A DNA stretch of 64,000 nucleotides from Dechloromonas sp. UBA6271. Its GTDB lineage: Bacteria > Pseudomonadota > Gammaproteobacteria > Burkholderiales > Rhodocyclaceae. Below the pieces are notes generated by a model. The model did no database searches. It was not told the origin of the DNA and saw only the letters and a program-made list of their open reading frames with translations. The translations under genes and the position numbers were made by a program. Shown here piece after piece: positions 51,355 to 59,701 of this stretch (positions within the stretch are counted from its first letter, which is position 1; the number at the start of each line of letters is the position of its first letter). The stretch spans positions 1 to 64,000 of the forward strand of contig DJUX01000049.1 of the NCBI GenBank assembly GCA_002440665.1. The letters run 5' to 3'.

Positions 51355-54051
51355 ATGGACAAGCTACCCGACCCGCGCTGGCAATCCGCCCTCGCCCACA
51401 GCCGCTACCTGGCCAACCTGCTGGCCACGCATCCGGCGCTGATCCCCGAACTGGCCGCCGTATGGACGGCGCCGCTGACCGCGGAACAACTGGCAGCGGG
51501 GCTGACCCCGGCAGGGGCCGACGACGATGCCATCAAGGTGCAACTGCGCCGCCTGCGGCAGCGCGTCATGGCACACATCACCCTGCGCGACCTCTGCGGC
51601 CTCGCCCCGCTGGCCGAAGTTGTCGAGAGCATGACCCTGCTCGCCGACATCACCACCAACTTCGCGCTCGATCACTACCACCGCCTGCTCGCCGCAACCT
51701 ATGGCGAGCCGCTTGACAAGGCCGGCCAGCCACAACGCCTGCTGATCATCGGCATGGGCAAGCTGGGCGGCCGCGAACTGAATGTCTCGTCTGACGTCGA
51801 CTACATCTTCGTCTACCCGGAGGAAGGCGACACCGCCGGGCCCAAGAGCATAGAAAACTACGATTTCTTCACCCGGCTCGGCAAGCGCGTGATTTCCGCG
51901 CTCGGCGAGATCACCGCCGACGGCCAGGTCTTCCGCGTCGACATGCGGCTGCGGCCCAATGGTGACTCCGGCCCGCTGGTCTGTTCACTCGACTCGCTGG
52001 AAAACTACTTCATCACCCAAGGCCGCGAGTGGGAGCGCTACGCGTGGATCAAGGGGCGCACCATGAACGCGGGTACCAACCTGCAACCGGCGTGGGTCAC
52101 GGCGATGCAGAAAATTGCCCGGCCCTTCGTCTTCCGCAAGTATCTCGACTTCGGCGCCATCAACGCGATGCGCGACCTGCACGCGCAGATCCGCCGCGAA
52201 GTGGCACGCAAGGACATGGCCGACCACGTCAAGCTCGGCCCCGGCGGCATCCGCGAAATCGAGTTCATCGCCCAGGTCTTCCAGCTCATCCGCGGTGGAC
52301 GCGATCCCGGGCTGCAAATCCGGCCGACGCTGTCCGTGCTCCAGCAATTGGTCAGCCGCCAGCTGCTCCCGGCCGACACCGAGAGCGAATTGCGCGAAGC
52401 CTATATTTTTCTGCGCCGCCTCGAACACCGCCTGCAATATGTCGAGGACAAGCAGACGCACATGCTGCCGGAGAATCCGGCCGACCAGGCCAGCGTCGCA
52501 CGCAGCATGGAATTCGCCGACTGGCCGGCGATGCTCGCCGTACTCGACAGCCATCGCGACAAGGTAAGCCGCCATTTCGAACAGATCTTTTCCGATCCGG
52601 AGGCCGGCGAACACCCGCTGACCGGCCTGTGGATGGGGCAGCTCGACGAGGACGCGGCGATCGAGGCCTTCGGCAACCGGGGTTTCCGCCAGCCGGCCGA
52701 GGCCATCAAGCGCCTGGCCGAACTGCGCGCTTCCAGCCGCTACCTGCAGCTGCCCACCACCAACCGCTCGCGCCTCGACGCCATCGGCCCGCGCCTGATC
52801 GAAGCGGCCGGCGCTACCGGCGACCCGGACACGACACTGGCCCGCGGCCTGCATTTCATCGAGGGGATCAGCCGCCGCGGCGCTTATCTCGCGCTGCTGC
52901 AGCAATACCCGATGGCGCTGCGCCGCGTCGCCGACATGATCTGCGCCTCGAACTGGGCGTCCGACTACCTGAACCGCTACCCGCTGCTGCTCGACGAACT
53001 GCTCGACCCGCGTCTCTACGAGATCGCCACCGACTGGGCCGGCTTCCGCGAGAATCTCAAGCGCAACCTGGCCGACCACGCCGGCGACAACGAGCGCGAA
53101 ATGGACATCCTGCGCGAAGTGCACCACGCCCAGGTCTTCCGCCTGCTGGCGCAGGACCTCTCCGGCCTGCAGACCATCGAGCGCCTGTCCGACCACCTGA
53201 CCGAACTGGCCGACACCATCGTCCAGGAAACCTTGCCGCTGTGCTGGCGCACGATCAAGAAGCGGCATTGCGAAGCGCCGAGGTTCGCCGTCATCGGCTA
53301 CGGCAAGATGGGCGGCAAGGAGCTCGGTTACGTTTCCGACCTCGACCTCGTCTACCTGTTCGACGACGACGCGCAGGACGCGCCGGAAAACTACACCCGG
53401 CTCGGCCAGCGACTGAGCACTTGGCTATCGAGCCAGACGCCGGCCGGGATGCTGTTCGAAACCGACCTGCGCCTGCGCCCGAATGGCGATTCCGGCCTGC
53501 TCGCGGTGTCCGTCGACGCCTTCCGCGACTACCAGCTCAAGCACGCCTGGGTCTGGGAACACCAGGCGCTGACCCGCGCCCGCTTCTGTGCAGGCGATCC
53601 GGCAGTCGGCGCCCGCTTCGAGGAAATCCGCTGCGAAATTCTCCGCCAGCCGCGCGACCTGGCGAAGCTGCACGAGGAAGTTGTCACCATGCGCCGCAAG
53701 ATGTACGACGCGCACGCATCGAAGAGCGAAACCGGCTTCAGCCTTAAGCACGACGCCGGCGGCATCATCGACGTCGAGTTCATCGTCCAGTATCTGGTCC
53801 TCGGCTACGCCCATCGCCACCACACCCTGACCGGCAACCTCGGCAACATCGCACTGCTACGGATGGCGGCCGAACTCGGGCTGATTCCCGCCGACCAGGC
53901 GGAAGCCGCCGGCGACGCCTACCGCGAATACCGCCGTCTGCAGCACGCCAAGCGCCTGAGCGCCAACCCCAAGGCCCTCGTCGACCGGGAAAGCATCGGC
54001 AAGCACATTGCTGCGGTCAAGGCCCTGTGGAAGACGGTTTTCGGCGACTGA
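51355..54051 (+). CDS. glnE: Glutamine synthetase adenylyltransferase/adenylyl-removing enzyme
   Basis: The 898-residue bifunctional enzyme has two nucleotidyltransferase domains. The adenylyl-removing one contains IIGMGKLGGRELNVSSDVDY (about residues 129-148) and the adenylyl-transferring one VIGYGKMGGKELGYVSDLDL (about residues 643-662), each with the G-S/D-x-D metal site. RRLEHRLQYVEDKQTHMLPE and EFIVQYLVLGYAHRH are further family segments. It adds or removes AMP on glutamine synthetase in response to PII. It is a single gene; a strong terminator follows. Confidence 0.97.
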   Translation: MDKLPDPRWQSALAHSRYLANLLATHPALIPELAAVWTAPLTAEQLAAGLTPAGADDDAIKVQLRRLRQRVMAHITLRDLCGLAPLAEVVESMTLLADITTNFALDHYHRLLAATYGEPLDKAGQPQRLLIIGMGKLGGRELNVSSDVDYIFVYPEEGDTAGPKSIENYDFFTRLGKRVISALGEITADGQVFRVDMRLRPNGDSGPLVCSLDSLENYFITQGREWERYAWIKGRTMNAGTNLQPAWVTAMQKIARPFVFRKYLDFGAINAMRDLHAQIRREVARKDMADHVKLGPGGIREIEFIAQVFQLIRGGRDPGLQIRPTLSVLQQLVSRQLLPADTESELREAYIFLRRLEHRLQYVEDKQTHMLPENPADQASVARSMEFADWPAMLAVLDSHRDKVSRHFEQIFSDPEAGEHPLTGLWMGQLDEDAAIEAFGNRGFRQPAEAIKRLAELRASSRYLQLPTTNRSRLDAIGPRLIEAAGATGDPDTTLARGLHFIEGISRRGAYLALLQQYPMALRRVADMICASNWASDYLNRYPLLLDELLDPRLYEIATDWAGFRENLKRNLADHAGDNEREMDILREVHHAQVFRLLAQDLSGLQTIERLSDHLTELADTIVQETLPLCWRTIKKRHCEAPRFAVIGYGKMGGKELGYVSDLDLVYLFDDDAQDAPENYTRLGQRLSTWLSSQTPAGMLFETDLRLRPNGDSGLLAVSVDAFRDYQLKHAWVWEHQALTRARFCAGDPAVGARFEEIRCEILRQPRDLAKLHEEVVTMRRKMYDAHASKSETGFSLKHDAGGIIDVEFIVQYLVLGYAHRHHTLTGNLGNIALLRMAAELGLIPADQAEAAGDAYREYRRLQHAKRLSANPKALVDRESIGKHIAAVKALWKTVFGD

Positions 54052-54067
54052 CCCCGGCAACGCAGGC

Positions 54068-54100
54068 AACAAAAAAGCCGCACGCAGCGGCTTTTTTGTT
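54068..54100. terminator. Bidirectional terminator between glnE and mscL
   Basis: A 14-bp stem (54068-54081 with 54087-54100) has an A6 run at the base on one side and a T6 run on the other, so it works in both directions for these convergent genes. Confidence 0.92.
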
Positions 54101-54114
54101 GTTCCGTCCAGCGA

Positions 54115-54543
54115 CTACTTCTTCAGCGAATCGCGAATCTCGCGCAGCAGCAGGACGTCTTCCGGGGTCGCCGGCGCTTCGGGTTCCGGCGCTGGCGGCT
54201 CGGCGGCGCGCAGGCGGTTGAGTTGCTTGACCATCATGAAGATGACGAAGGCGAGGATGATGAAATTGACCAGGATGGTCAGGAAACTGCCGTAGGCGAA
54301 GACCGGGATGCCGGCCGTCTTGATATCGGCCAGTGCGGTCAGGTTCTTCGGGTTGTCGCCGAGCACGAAGTAGAGATTGGAAAAATCCAGGCGGCCGGTG
54401 ACGCGCGACACCAGCGGCATGATCAGGTCGCCGACGACAGAGTCCACGATCTTGCCGAAGGCGCCGCCGATGATGACGCCGACCGCGAGGTCCATTGCAT
54501 TGCCCTTGACCGCGAATTCGCGGAATTCCTCAAGCATGCTCAT
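54115..54543 (-). CDS. mscL: Large-conductance mechanosensitive channel MscL
   Basis: The 142-residue protein begins MSMLEEFREFAVKGNAMDLA, with the MscL pore helix AVGVIIGGAFGKIVDSVVGD (residues about 20-39). The second helix is GSFLTILVNFIILAFVIFMM, and a C-terminal charged bundle (EDVLLLREIRDSL) follows. A Pro/Glu linker (AAEPPAPEPEAPATP) precedes the bundle. It opens a pore on hypo-osmotic shock. It converges with glnE. Confidence 0.97.
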   Translation of the reverse strand: MSMLEEFREFAVKGNAMDLAVGVIIGGAFGKIVDSVVGDLIMPLVSRVTGRLDFSNLYFVLGDNPKNLTALADIKTAGIPVFAYGSFLTILVNFIILAFVIFMMVKQLNRLRAAEPPAPEPEAPATPEDVLLLREIRDSLKK

Positions 54544-54618
54544 GCCGTTTTCCTTTCTGCAGGATGATTTTATGGTGTCTTGATTATTGGCCGCTTATCG
54601 CGATACGTCAATGGCCGT

Positions 54619-55605
54619 TTACAGGCGGCGCAGGCGCTCGCCGGCGACGACCAGCGTCGCCTCCTGCTTGGCGAAACAGAAACGCACGACGCGGTCGTCG
54701 CGCCCGTCGGCGTAGAACACCGAGACCGGAATCACCGCGACGCCGGCTTCGCGCGTCATCCACTCGGCAAAAGCACGGTCAGGCAGATCGGAGATCGCCT
54801 TGTGGCTCGCCGCTGGAAGTAGGTGCCGCGGCAGGGTAGCGGCTCGAACGGTGTCTCGGTCAGCAGGGTGCGGAAGAAATCGCGCTTCTCCTGATAGAAG
54901 GCCGCCAGCCGCAGGTGGCGCGAAGCATCCTGCATGTAGTCGGCGAGCGCCAGCTGCGACGGCGCATGGACGGTAAAAACGTTGAACTGGTGCACCTTGC
55001 GGAACTCGGCCATCAGTGCCGCCGGGCCGACCACGTAGCCGATCTTCCAGCCGGTGATGTGATAGGTCTTGCCGAAGCTGGAGACGACGATGCTGCGCGG
55101 CGCTAGTTCCGGGTGGCCACAGAGGCTGGCGTGGTCCTCGCCGTCGAACAGGATGTGCTCGTAGACCTCATCGGAAAGCTCGACGATGTCGGTGCCGCGA
55201 ACCAATTCGGCCAGTTTTTTCAGGTCGACCGCAGTCAGCAGGCTGCCGGTCGGATTGTGCGGCGAATTGACGATGACCATCCGCGTCCGTGGCGTGATGA
55301 GCTGCACCACCTGCGCCCAGTCGGGCGCATAGTCGGGGAACTGTAGTTGGGCATAGACCGCCTTGCCACCGACCGTCTCGATGGCCGGCACATAGGAGTC
55401 ATAGACCTGCTCGAAGACGATCACCTCGTCGCCCGGCCGCACGAAGGCGGCAATGGCGGTAAAGATCGCCTGCGTCGCGTCGGCCGTCACCGTCACTTCG
55501 CTCTCGACGTCAAAGCGCGAGCCATACAGCGCCGCCACCTTGTCGACGATGGCCTGGCGTAACTCCGGCATGCCGGCCATCGGCGCATACTGACGGTGCG
55601 AAAAT
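54619..55605 (-). pseudogene. Truncated and frameshifted methionine-type aminotransferase (YbdL/MtnE-like)
   Basis: The readable protein runs from RQYAPMAGMPELRQAIVDKV to GTYFQ and then continues in another frame to a natural TAA at 54621-54619 (ISDLPDRAFAEWMTREAGVA ... FCFAKQEATLVVAGERLRRL). This is a class I/II aminotransferase like E. coli YbdL: NSPHNPTGS, SDEVYEHI and the PLP-lysine segment SSFGKTYHITGWKIG are present. Compared with YbdL, about 45 N-terminal residues are missing. After GTYFQ, CAGCGGCGAGCC is best explained by loss of one T from CAG-CTG-GCG-AGC (near 54818). The 5' end stops at about 55600, directly against the universal stress protein gene's ribosome site. An ATG in the junction (55622) makes an artificial start. 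Confidence 0.85.
55215..55236 (+). repeat. Dispersed motif copy in the aminotransferase pseudogene
   Basis: TTTTTTCAGGTCGACCGCAG followed by TC: core with a T6 run in front and G in place of the final A. Confidence 0.5.
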
Positions 55606-55620
55606 TTAAGGAGATTTTCC

Positions 55621-56508
55621 ATGATAGCAATCACAAAACAGGACAGCACGCCGCATCACCTTCTGCTAGCCACCGACCTGAGTGCACGATGCGACCGGGC
55701 GCTGGACCGGGCCGCTCAATTGACTCATGAGTGGCAGGCCGAACTAGTGGCATTGCACGTCCTTGATCCCGCTGCATCCCCCGATCAGGTGCTGGCGTGG
55801 GCTGGCGGAGCGAGCAACGAACAACTCCTTCATGTGGCGCGACAACAGCTTGCCCATGACCTTGCGGCGGCCAATGTACCGGCGACCCTGCATTTGGTGC
55901 GCAGCATGGATGCCACGACAGCCATTCAGGAGGCAGCGGCACGCACGCAATCCGACCTTGTCGTTAGCGGTGTATCCCGTAACGAGACCTTGGGGCGGTT
56001 CGTGCTGGGTTCGACTGTCAAGAACTTGGCTCGCCGGTTATCCCAGCCCTTGCTGGTGGTTCGCCAGCGGGCGCGAGGACCGTACCGGCGGATCGTTGTG
56101 GCGACCGATTTTTCCGAGCCGTCCTGTCATGCCCTGCTGGCCGCAGCCCGCTTTTTTCCCGGCCAAGAACTGATCCTGTATCACGCCCATGCCCTGGCGA
56201 TGTCCGGGCTGGCCAATGCTTCGCCGCATCCCGGCCTGTGTGCCAGTATCGAGCAAACCGAATGCGCCGCCTTTCTGGCATCGACGACGCTTCCCAAGGG
56301 TACGACGGTGCGTGCCGTCATCGAGTACGGGGCCATAGAAAGCACATTGACGCGCTACGTGCGCGGGCACAATATCGACTTGGTGGTGATCGGTAGCCAG
56401 GGCTGCAGCGGCTTGAGGAAGCTGCTGCTGGGCAGTACGGCCGCCAAGTTGCTGGACTGGCTACCGTGCGATTCGCTGCTGGTACGCAAGCCCACCGCCA
56501 CGGCGTGA
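55621..56508 (+). CDS. Tandem universal stress protein
   Basis: A 295-residue protein made of two UspA domains. Each has the ATP-binding pattern GxxGx9GS(S/T): VSGVSRNETLGRFVLGSTVK (about residues 116-135) and VIGSQGCSGLRKLLLGSTAA (about 258-277). HHLLLATDLS and RIVVATDFSEP begin the two halves. Tandem UspA proteins are cytosolic stress regulators. An AAGGAG ribosome site precedes the ATG at 55621. Codon use is more mixed and lower in GC than that of the genes at 42-54 kb. It lies beside the 5' break of the aminotransferase pseudogene. Confidence 0.92.
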   Translation: MIAITKQDSTPHHLLLATDLSARCDRALDRAAQLTHEWQAELVALHVLDPAASPDQVLAWAGGASNEQLLHVARQQLAHDLAAANVPATLHLVRSMDATTAIQEAAARTQSDLVVSGVSRNETLGRFVLGSTVKNLARRLSQPLLVVRQRARGPYRRIVVATDFSEPSCHALLAAARFFPGQELILYHAHALAMSGLANASPHPGLCASIEQTECAAFLASTTLPKGTTVRAVIEYGAIESTLTRYVRGHNIDLVVIGSQGCSGLRKLLLGSTAAKLLDWLPCDSLLVRKPTATA

Positions 56509-56591
56509 CGGTGGCAACTGGTAGAATTCAGGCATAGGTTGACGCTGAGGCCTGACCGTTGGCTTGAGAAAAATTGCTCGGGACTAAACAC

Positions 56592-56969
56592 CTAGCCATC
56601 TTCGTCCGGAAAGCGATACACGTCGCCCGCATCGGCCCCGCTGCTGTGTTTTCGACCGCGCAGATCTCGATAAACCGCTGCGCGCATGATCATCATAGAA
56701 ACGACAGGCGCCGTGAGCAGTACAAAGACTGTGATAATTATCTCATGGATGACCAGGCGGGATTGCTGTGCCGTGAAGTAGATCATCGAAGCGATCAGCA
56801 CTGAGCCTGCGCCGAGCGTAATCGTGATGGCCGGGCCGTGGATACGTTGATAGAAATTGGGCAGCCGCATTAGGCCCAGGGCGCCTGTAACGATAACGCA
56901 GCCACCGATGATCAGAAGCAGGGAAACAGGCAGCGCAGCCCAAGTGGGGAGGCGTTCCAGTGCGCTCAT
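56592..56969 (-). CDS. mrpG: Na+/H+ antiporter subunit G
   Basis: The 125-residue subunit has three membrane helices. LPVSLLLIIGGCVIVTGALG plus LMRLPNFYQRIHGPAITIT (about residues 13-52) is the MnhG/PhaG signature (GLxRxPxxYxRxHAxT type), with His in place. The ATG at 56969 overlaps mrpF by ATGA. It is the last gene of the operon; the C-terminal tail is short and charged. Confidence 0.93.
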   Translation of the reverse strand: MSALERLPTWAALPVSLLLIIGGCVIVTGALGLMRLPNFYQRIHGPAITITLGAGSVLIASMIYFTAQQSRLVIHEIIITVFVLLTAPVVSMMIMRAAVYRDLRGRKHSSGADAGDVYRFPDEDG

Positions 56970-57244
56970 TCGATGATCTCGCCGCGCATCAGGAACTTGG
57001 CCAGGGCAATGGTCGACACAAAACCGATAAGTGCGATCAGCAGGGCAACCTCGAAATAGATCAGGCTGCCGAACCGGATGCCGAGCACCAGAGCGAGCAG
57101 GATGGCGCACATCCATAGTGTATCGAGGGCAAGAACTCGGTCCTGGGCGGTCGGCCCGATCACGAGGCGAATGGTGCAAAAAAGCATCGATAAGATGACG
57201 CAGACGGAGACGAAACCAATCGCGAATTCGAGCAGTGCGACCAT
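56966..57244 (-). CDS. mrpF: Na+/H+ antiporter subunit F
   Basis: The 92-residue subunit with three helices shows the MrpF pattern: CTIRLVIGPTAQDRVLALDT (about residues 23-42), with the conserved Pro-x-x-x-Asp-Arg. LLIALIGFVSTIALAKFLMR ends the protein, as in the family. It is separated by 11 bases from mrpE and overlaps mrpG by ATGA. Confidence 0.93.
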   Translation of the reverse strand: MVALLEFAIGFVSVCVILSMLFCTIRLVIGPTAQDRVLALDTLWMCAILLALVLGIRFGSLIYFEVALLIALIGFVSTIALAKFLMRGEIIE

Positions 57245-57255
57245 AGATGAATATC

Positions 57256-57747
57256 CTATTCGAAGATCTCGATCAGCGGTTGCTCGTAGCGCCCCTTGAT
57301 CGTGTCGACCCACCATTGGGCATCGTGCAGGTCAAAGACATGAAGCGCAAGCTCATGACGGTCGCCCAGTATTTCGACCCATACCGTCCCGGGTGTCAGA
57401 TTGATGAGGCCGGCGAGGACGGCGAGCCCGTAGGGATCCCGCAAGTCGATGGGAATGCGGATGAACTGGGAATTGATGCTTTCGGCCTTGACAAAGAGAA
57501 TGATCCGGCCGACGTTGAAGCATGAGCGCACGATTTCGACCGAGGCCATGGCGAGCAGCCGGAAAATGGTGAGAGGCCGGCGCAGGCGCGGGTAACCAAG
57601 TGGCTGCAAGGGTTGGGCGATAAGCGGCACAATGACTGCGAGACAGACGCCGAGCAGAATCTCTGCCGGGTCGATCGTCTGGTTGATAAGCAGCCAGAAC
57701 AGCAGCAGCAGGACGGAAACGAACGGAAAAGGCAACCAGCGCTTCAT
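57256..57747 (-). CDS. mrpE: Na+/H+ antiporter subunit E
   Basis: The 163-residue subunit begins MKRWLPFPFVSVLLLLFWLL and has two or three helices. It then shows LAVLAGLINLTPGTVWVEIL (about residues 108-127), the MrpE signature of L-x-x-x-I-x-L-T-P-G-T. It starts 8 bases after mrpD. MrpE is needed for assembly of the complex. Confidence 0.94.
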   Translation of the reverse strand: MKRWLPFPFVSVLLLLFWLLINQTIDPAEILLGVCLAVIVPLIAQPLQPLGYPRLRRPLTIFRLLAMASVEIVRSCFNVGRIILFVKAESINSQFIRIPIDLRDPYGLAVLAGLINLTPGTVWVEILGDRHELALHVFDLHDAQWWVDTIKGRYEQPLIEIFE

Positions 57748-57755
57748 TATCTGCC

Positions 57756-59360
57756 TCAGGGAGAAAGGGGGTTAGGGACCACTGGCTCCTCCAGCACGCG
57801 TTCAATGTACTGGGCCGGCCGTTGCAGACCGTCTGCAGTACGGTGGAGATATTCGAAGACCGGCCCGGCCTGGACGACGAAGCCGCCGGAAAACAGGAGC
57901 AGCAGCCCGATCGGAGCCACCTCGGTTACATGCAGCGGCGGCGGTTTCAGGACGCCCGCGGCCCAGAAGGTGCGAACCCCGAAGCGCAGGAGGGAGATGA
58001 TCGCAGCGAGTCCGGAAACCAGGATCAGCGCGATAAGCGTCATGGCCCCGGGGCTCACCGTCTGGCCCGGGCCAGGATGAAGCAAACCATGCAGGATTGA
58101 GAATTTGGCGACGAAGCCATTGAGGGGCGGCAAGCCCGCGATGATCAATGCGCAGGCGATAAACGCCAGCCCGAGGAAGGCGAGGGTGGCGGGAATCCCT
58201 TCTCCCACCGGCTGCTCCGGCCGCTCATCGATGGCGAAAGCTTCCATCGTCAGCGCCAGCATGGCAGCTCCTGGCCGGTTGATGCGCTCGACCAACTCGA
58301 TGAGCAGCATGAAGGCGGCGATGGCGAGTGTCGACCCGAGCATGTAGAAAAGTGCTGCAGGAACCAGTGACGATTGGCCGAAACCGATAATTGCGAGCAG
58401 GATGCCTGACGAGACCATGGCCGCGTAGGCCGCCTGGCGCGCCGGTGTCTCGCTCGCCAGCATGCCAACGGCAGCGAAAGCGATGGTCGCCAAGCCGCCC
58501 CACAGCAGGGCATCGAAGCCGGCGGCGCCGGGGGGCTCGTTGGCGAAGATGAGCAGCCACAGGCGTAACACGATGTAGATACCGACTTTGGTCAGCAGGA
58601 CGAACATCGCAGCGACCGGAGGCGAGGCGGCAGCATAGGTTGCGGGCAACCAGAAACCGAGGGGCCACATCGCGCTCTTGGCCAGGAATGCGAGCGCGAG
58701 CACGGTCATCCCGATCTGCGCCAAGGTGAGGCCATCCCCGCTGATGTGGCTGAGACGTCTGGCCAGGTCGGCCATGTTGAGGGTACCGGTGGCGGCGTAG
58801 ATGAGCGCAACGCCGATCAGGAAAAGCAGCGAGGCGGCGAGGTTCACCGCGATATAGTGCAGGCTGGCGCGGAGACGGGCCGGGTTGTAGCCATGCAGGA
58901 GCAGGCCGTATGAGGCGGCGAGCATGACTTCGAAAAAGACGAAGAGGTTGAACAGATCGTGCGTCAGGAAGGCACCATTCAGGCCCATGAGCAGGAACTG
59001 GAAGAGGGAATGGAAATGCACGCCGATACGGCTCCAACTGCGCATCGAATAGCAGAGCACGGCGCCTGCAAGTAGCGCAGTGAAGAGCAGCATCAATGTC
59101 GACAAGCGATCTGCCAGGAAGACGATGCCGAACGGTGCCACCCAGTTCGCCATCAGGTATACCCCGATCCCGTCCGGCCAGCCCTCGTCGGTCAGCCAGA
59201 CCAGGGTGATGGCCGTTACCAGCAGGCCGAGCACCGACGCCAGATTGACGATGAACTTGAGCTGATGGCGTTTCTCGTTGACCGGGATCAGCAGCGCCCC
59301 GCAGAGCAGCGGCAAAACAACCGGTACAAGAATCAGGTGTTGGGTCCAGCCAAGACTCAT
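57756..59360 (-). CDS. mrpD: Na+/H+ antiporter subunit D (NuoN/M-like)
   Basis: A 534-residue membrane protein of the proton-pumping NADH-quinone oxidoreductase subunit family, with about 14 helices. Conserved charged residues appear in the helices: Glu in NLFVFFEVMLAASYGLLLHG (about residues 127-146) and Lys in VLALAFLAKSAMWPLGFWLP (about 212-231). The latter signature is strongly conserved. It overlaps mrpC by ATGA. It forms an ion-translocating module with MrpA. Confidence 0.95.
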   Translation of the reverse strand: MSLGWTQHLILVPVVLPLLCGALLIPVNEKRHQLKFIVNLASVLGLLVTAITLVWLTDEGWPDGIGVYLMANWVAPFGIVFLADRLSTLMLLFTALLAGAVLCYSMRSWSRIGVHFHSLFQFLLMGLNGAFLTHDLFNLFVFFEVMLAASYGLLLHGYNPARLRASLHYIAVNLAASLLFLIGVALIYAATGTLNMADLARRLSHISGDGLTLAQIGMTVLALAFLAKSAMWPLGFWLPATYAAASPPVAAMFVLLTKVGIYIVLRLWLLIFANEPPGAAGFDALLWGGLATIAFAAVGMLASETPARQAAYAAMVSSGILLAIIGFGQSSLVPAALFYMLGSTLAIAAFMLLIELVERINRPGAAMLALTMEAFAIDERPEQPVGEGIPATLAFLGLAFIACALIIAGLPPLNGFVAKFSILHGLLHPGPGQTVSPGAMTLIALILVSGLAAIISLLRFGVRTFWAAGVLKPPPLHVTEVAPIGLLLLFSGGFVVQAGPVFEYLHRTADGLQRPAQYIERVLEEPVVPNPLSP

Positions 59361-59701
59361 TGCTCGGGCTCCTCACCATCAACGTGGTCAGTGCCGGTAA
59401 TGCCACGGGCGCCGATCATCAGCACGAGATAGAGCGCGGTGGTGGCGAAGCCGATGACGATTGCAGTCAGCACCAGGGCTTGCGGCAGCGGATCGGCGTA
59501 AGCAACGGGGTCGGGGGCGCCCGGTCCGAGCGTGAGGGGCGGACGGTTTATCCACAGGCGGCCCATAATGAAAATGAACAGGTTGACTGCATAAGACATG
59601 AGCATGAATCCCATGATCACCTGAAAGGTGCGTGGGCGCAGGATCAACCAGATGCCAGAGCCGAAGAGCACGCCGATGGCGAGGGCGATGACCATCTCCA
59701 T
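59357..59701 (-). CDS. mrpC: Na+/H+ antiporter subunit C (NuoK-like)
   Basis: The 114-residue subunit has three helices. FGSGIWLILRPRTFQVIMGF plus MLMSYAVNLFIFIMG (about residues 14-48) and LVLTAIVIGFATTALYLVL (about 77-95) are the MrpC/NuoK signature helices. It overlaps both neighbours (mrpA by TGATG, mrpD by ATGA), so translation is coupled. Confidence 0.94.
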   Translation of the reverse strand: MEMVIALAIGVLFGSGIWLILRPRTFQVIMGFMLMSYAVNLFIFIMGRLWINRPPLTLGPGAPDPVAYADPLPQALVLTAIVIGFATTALYLVLMIGARGITGTDHVDGEEPEQ

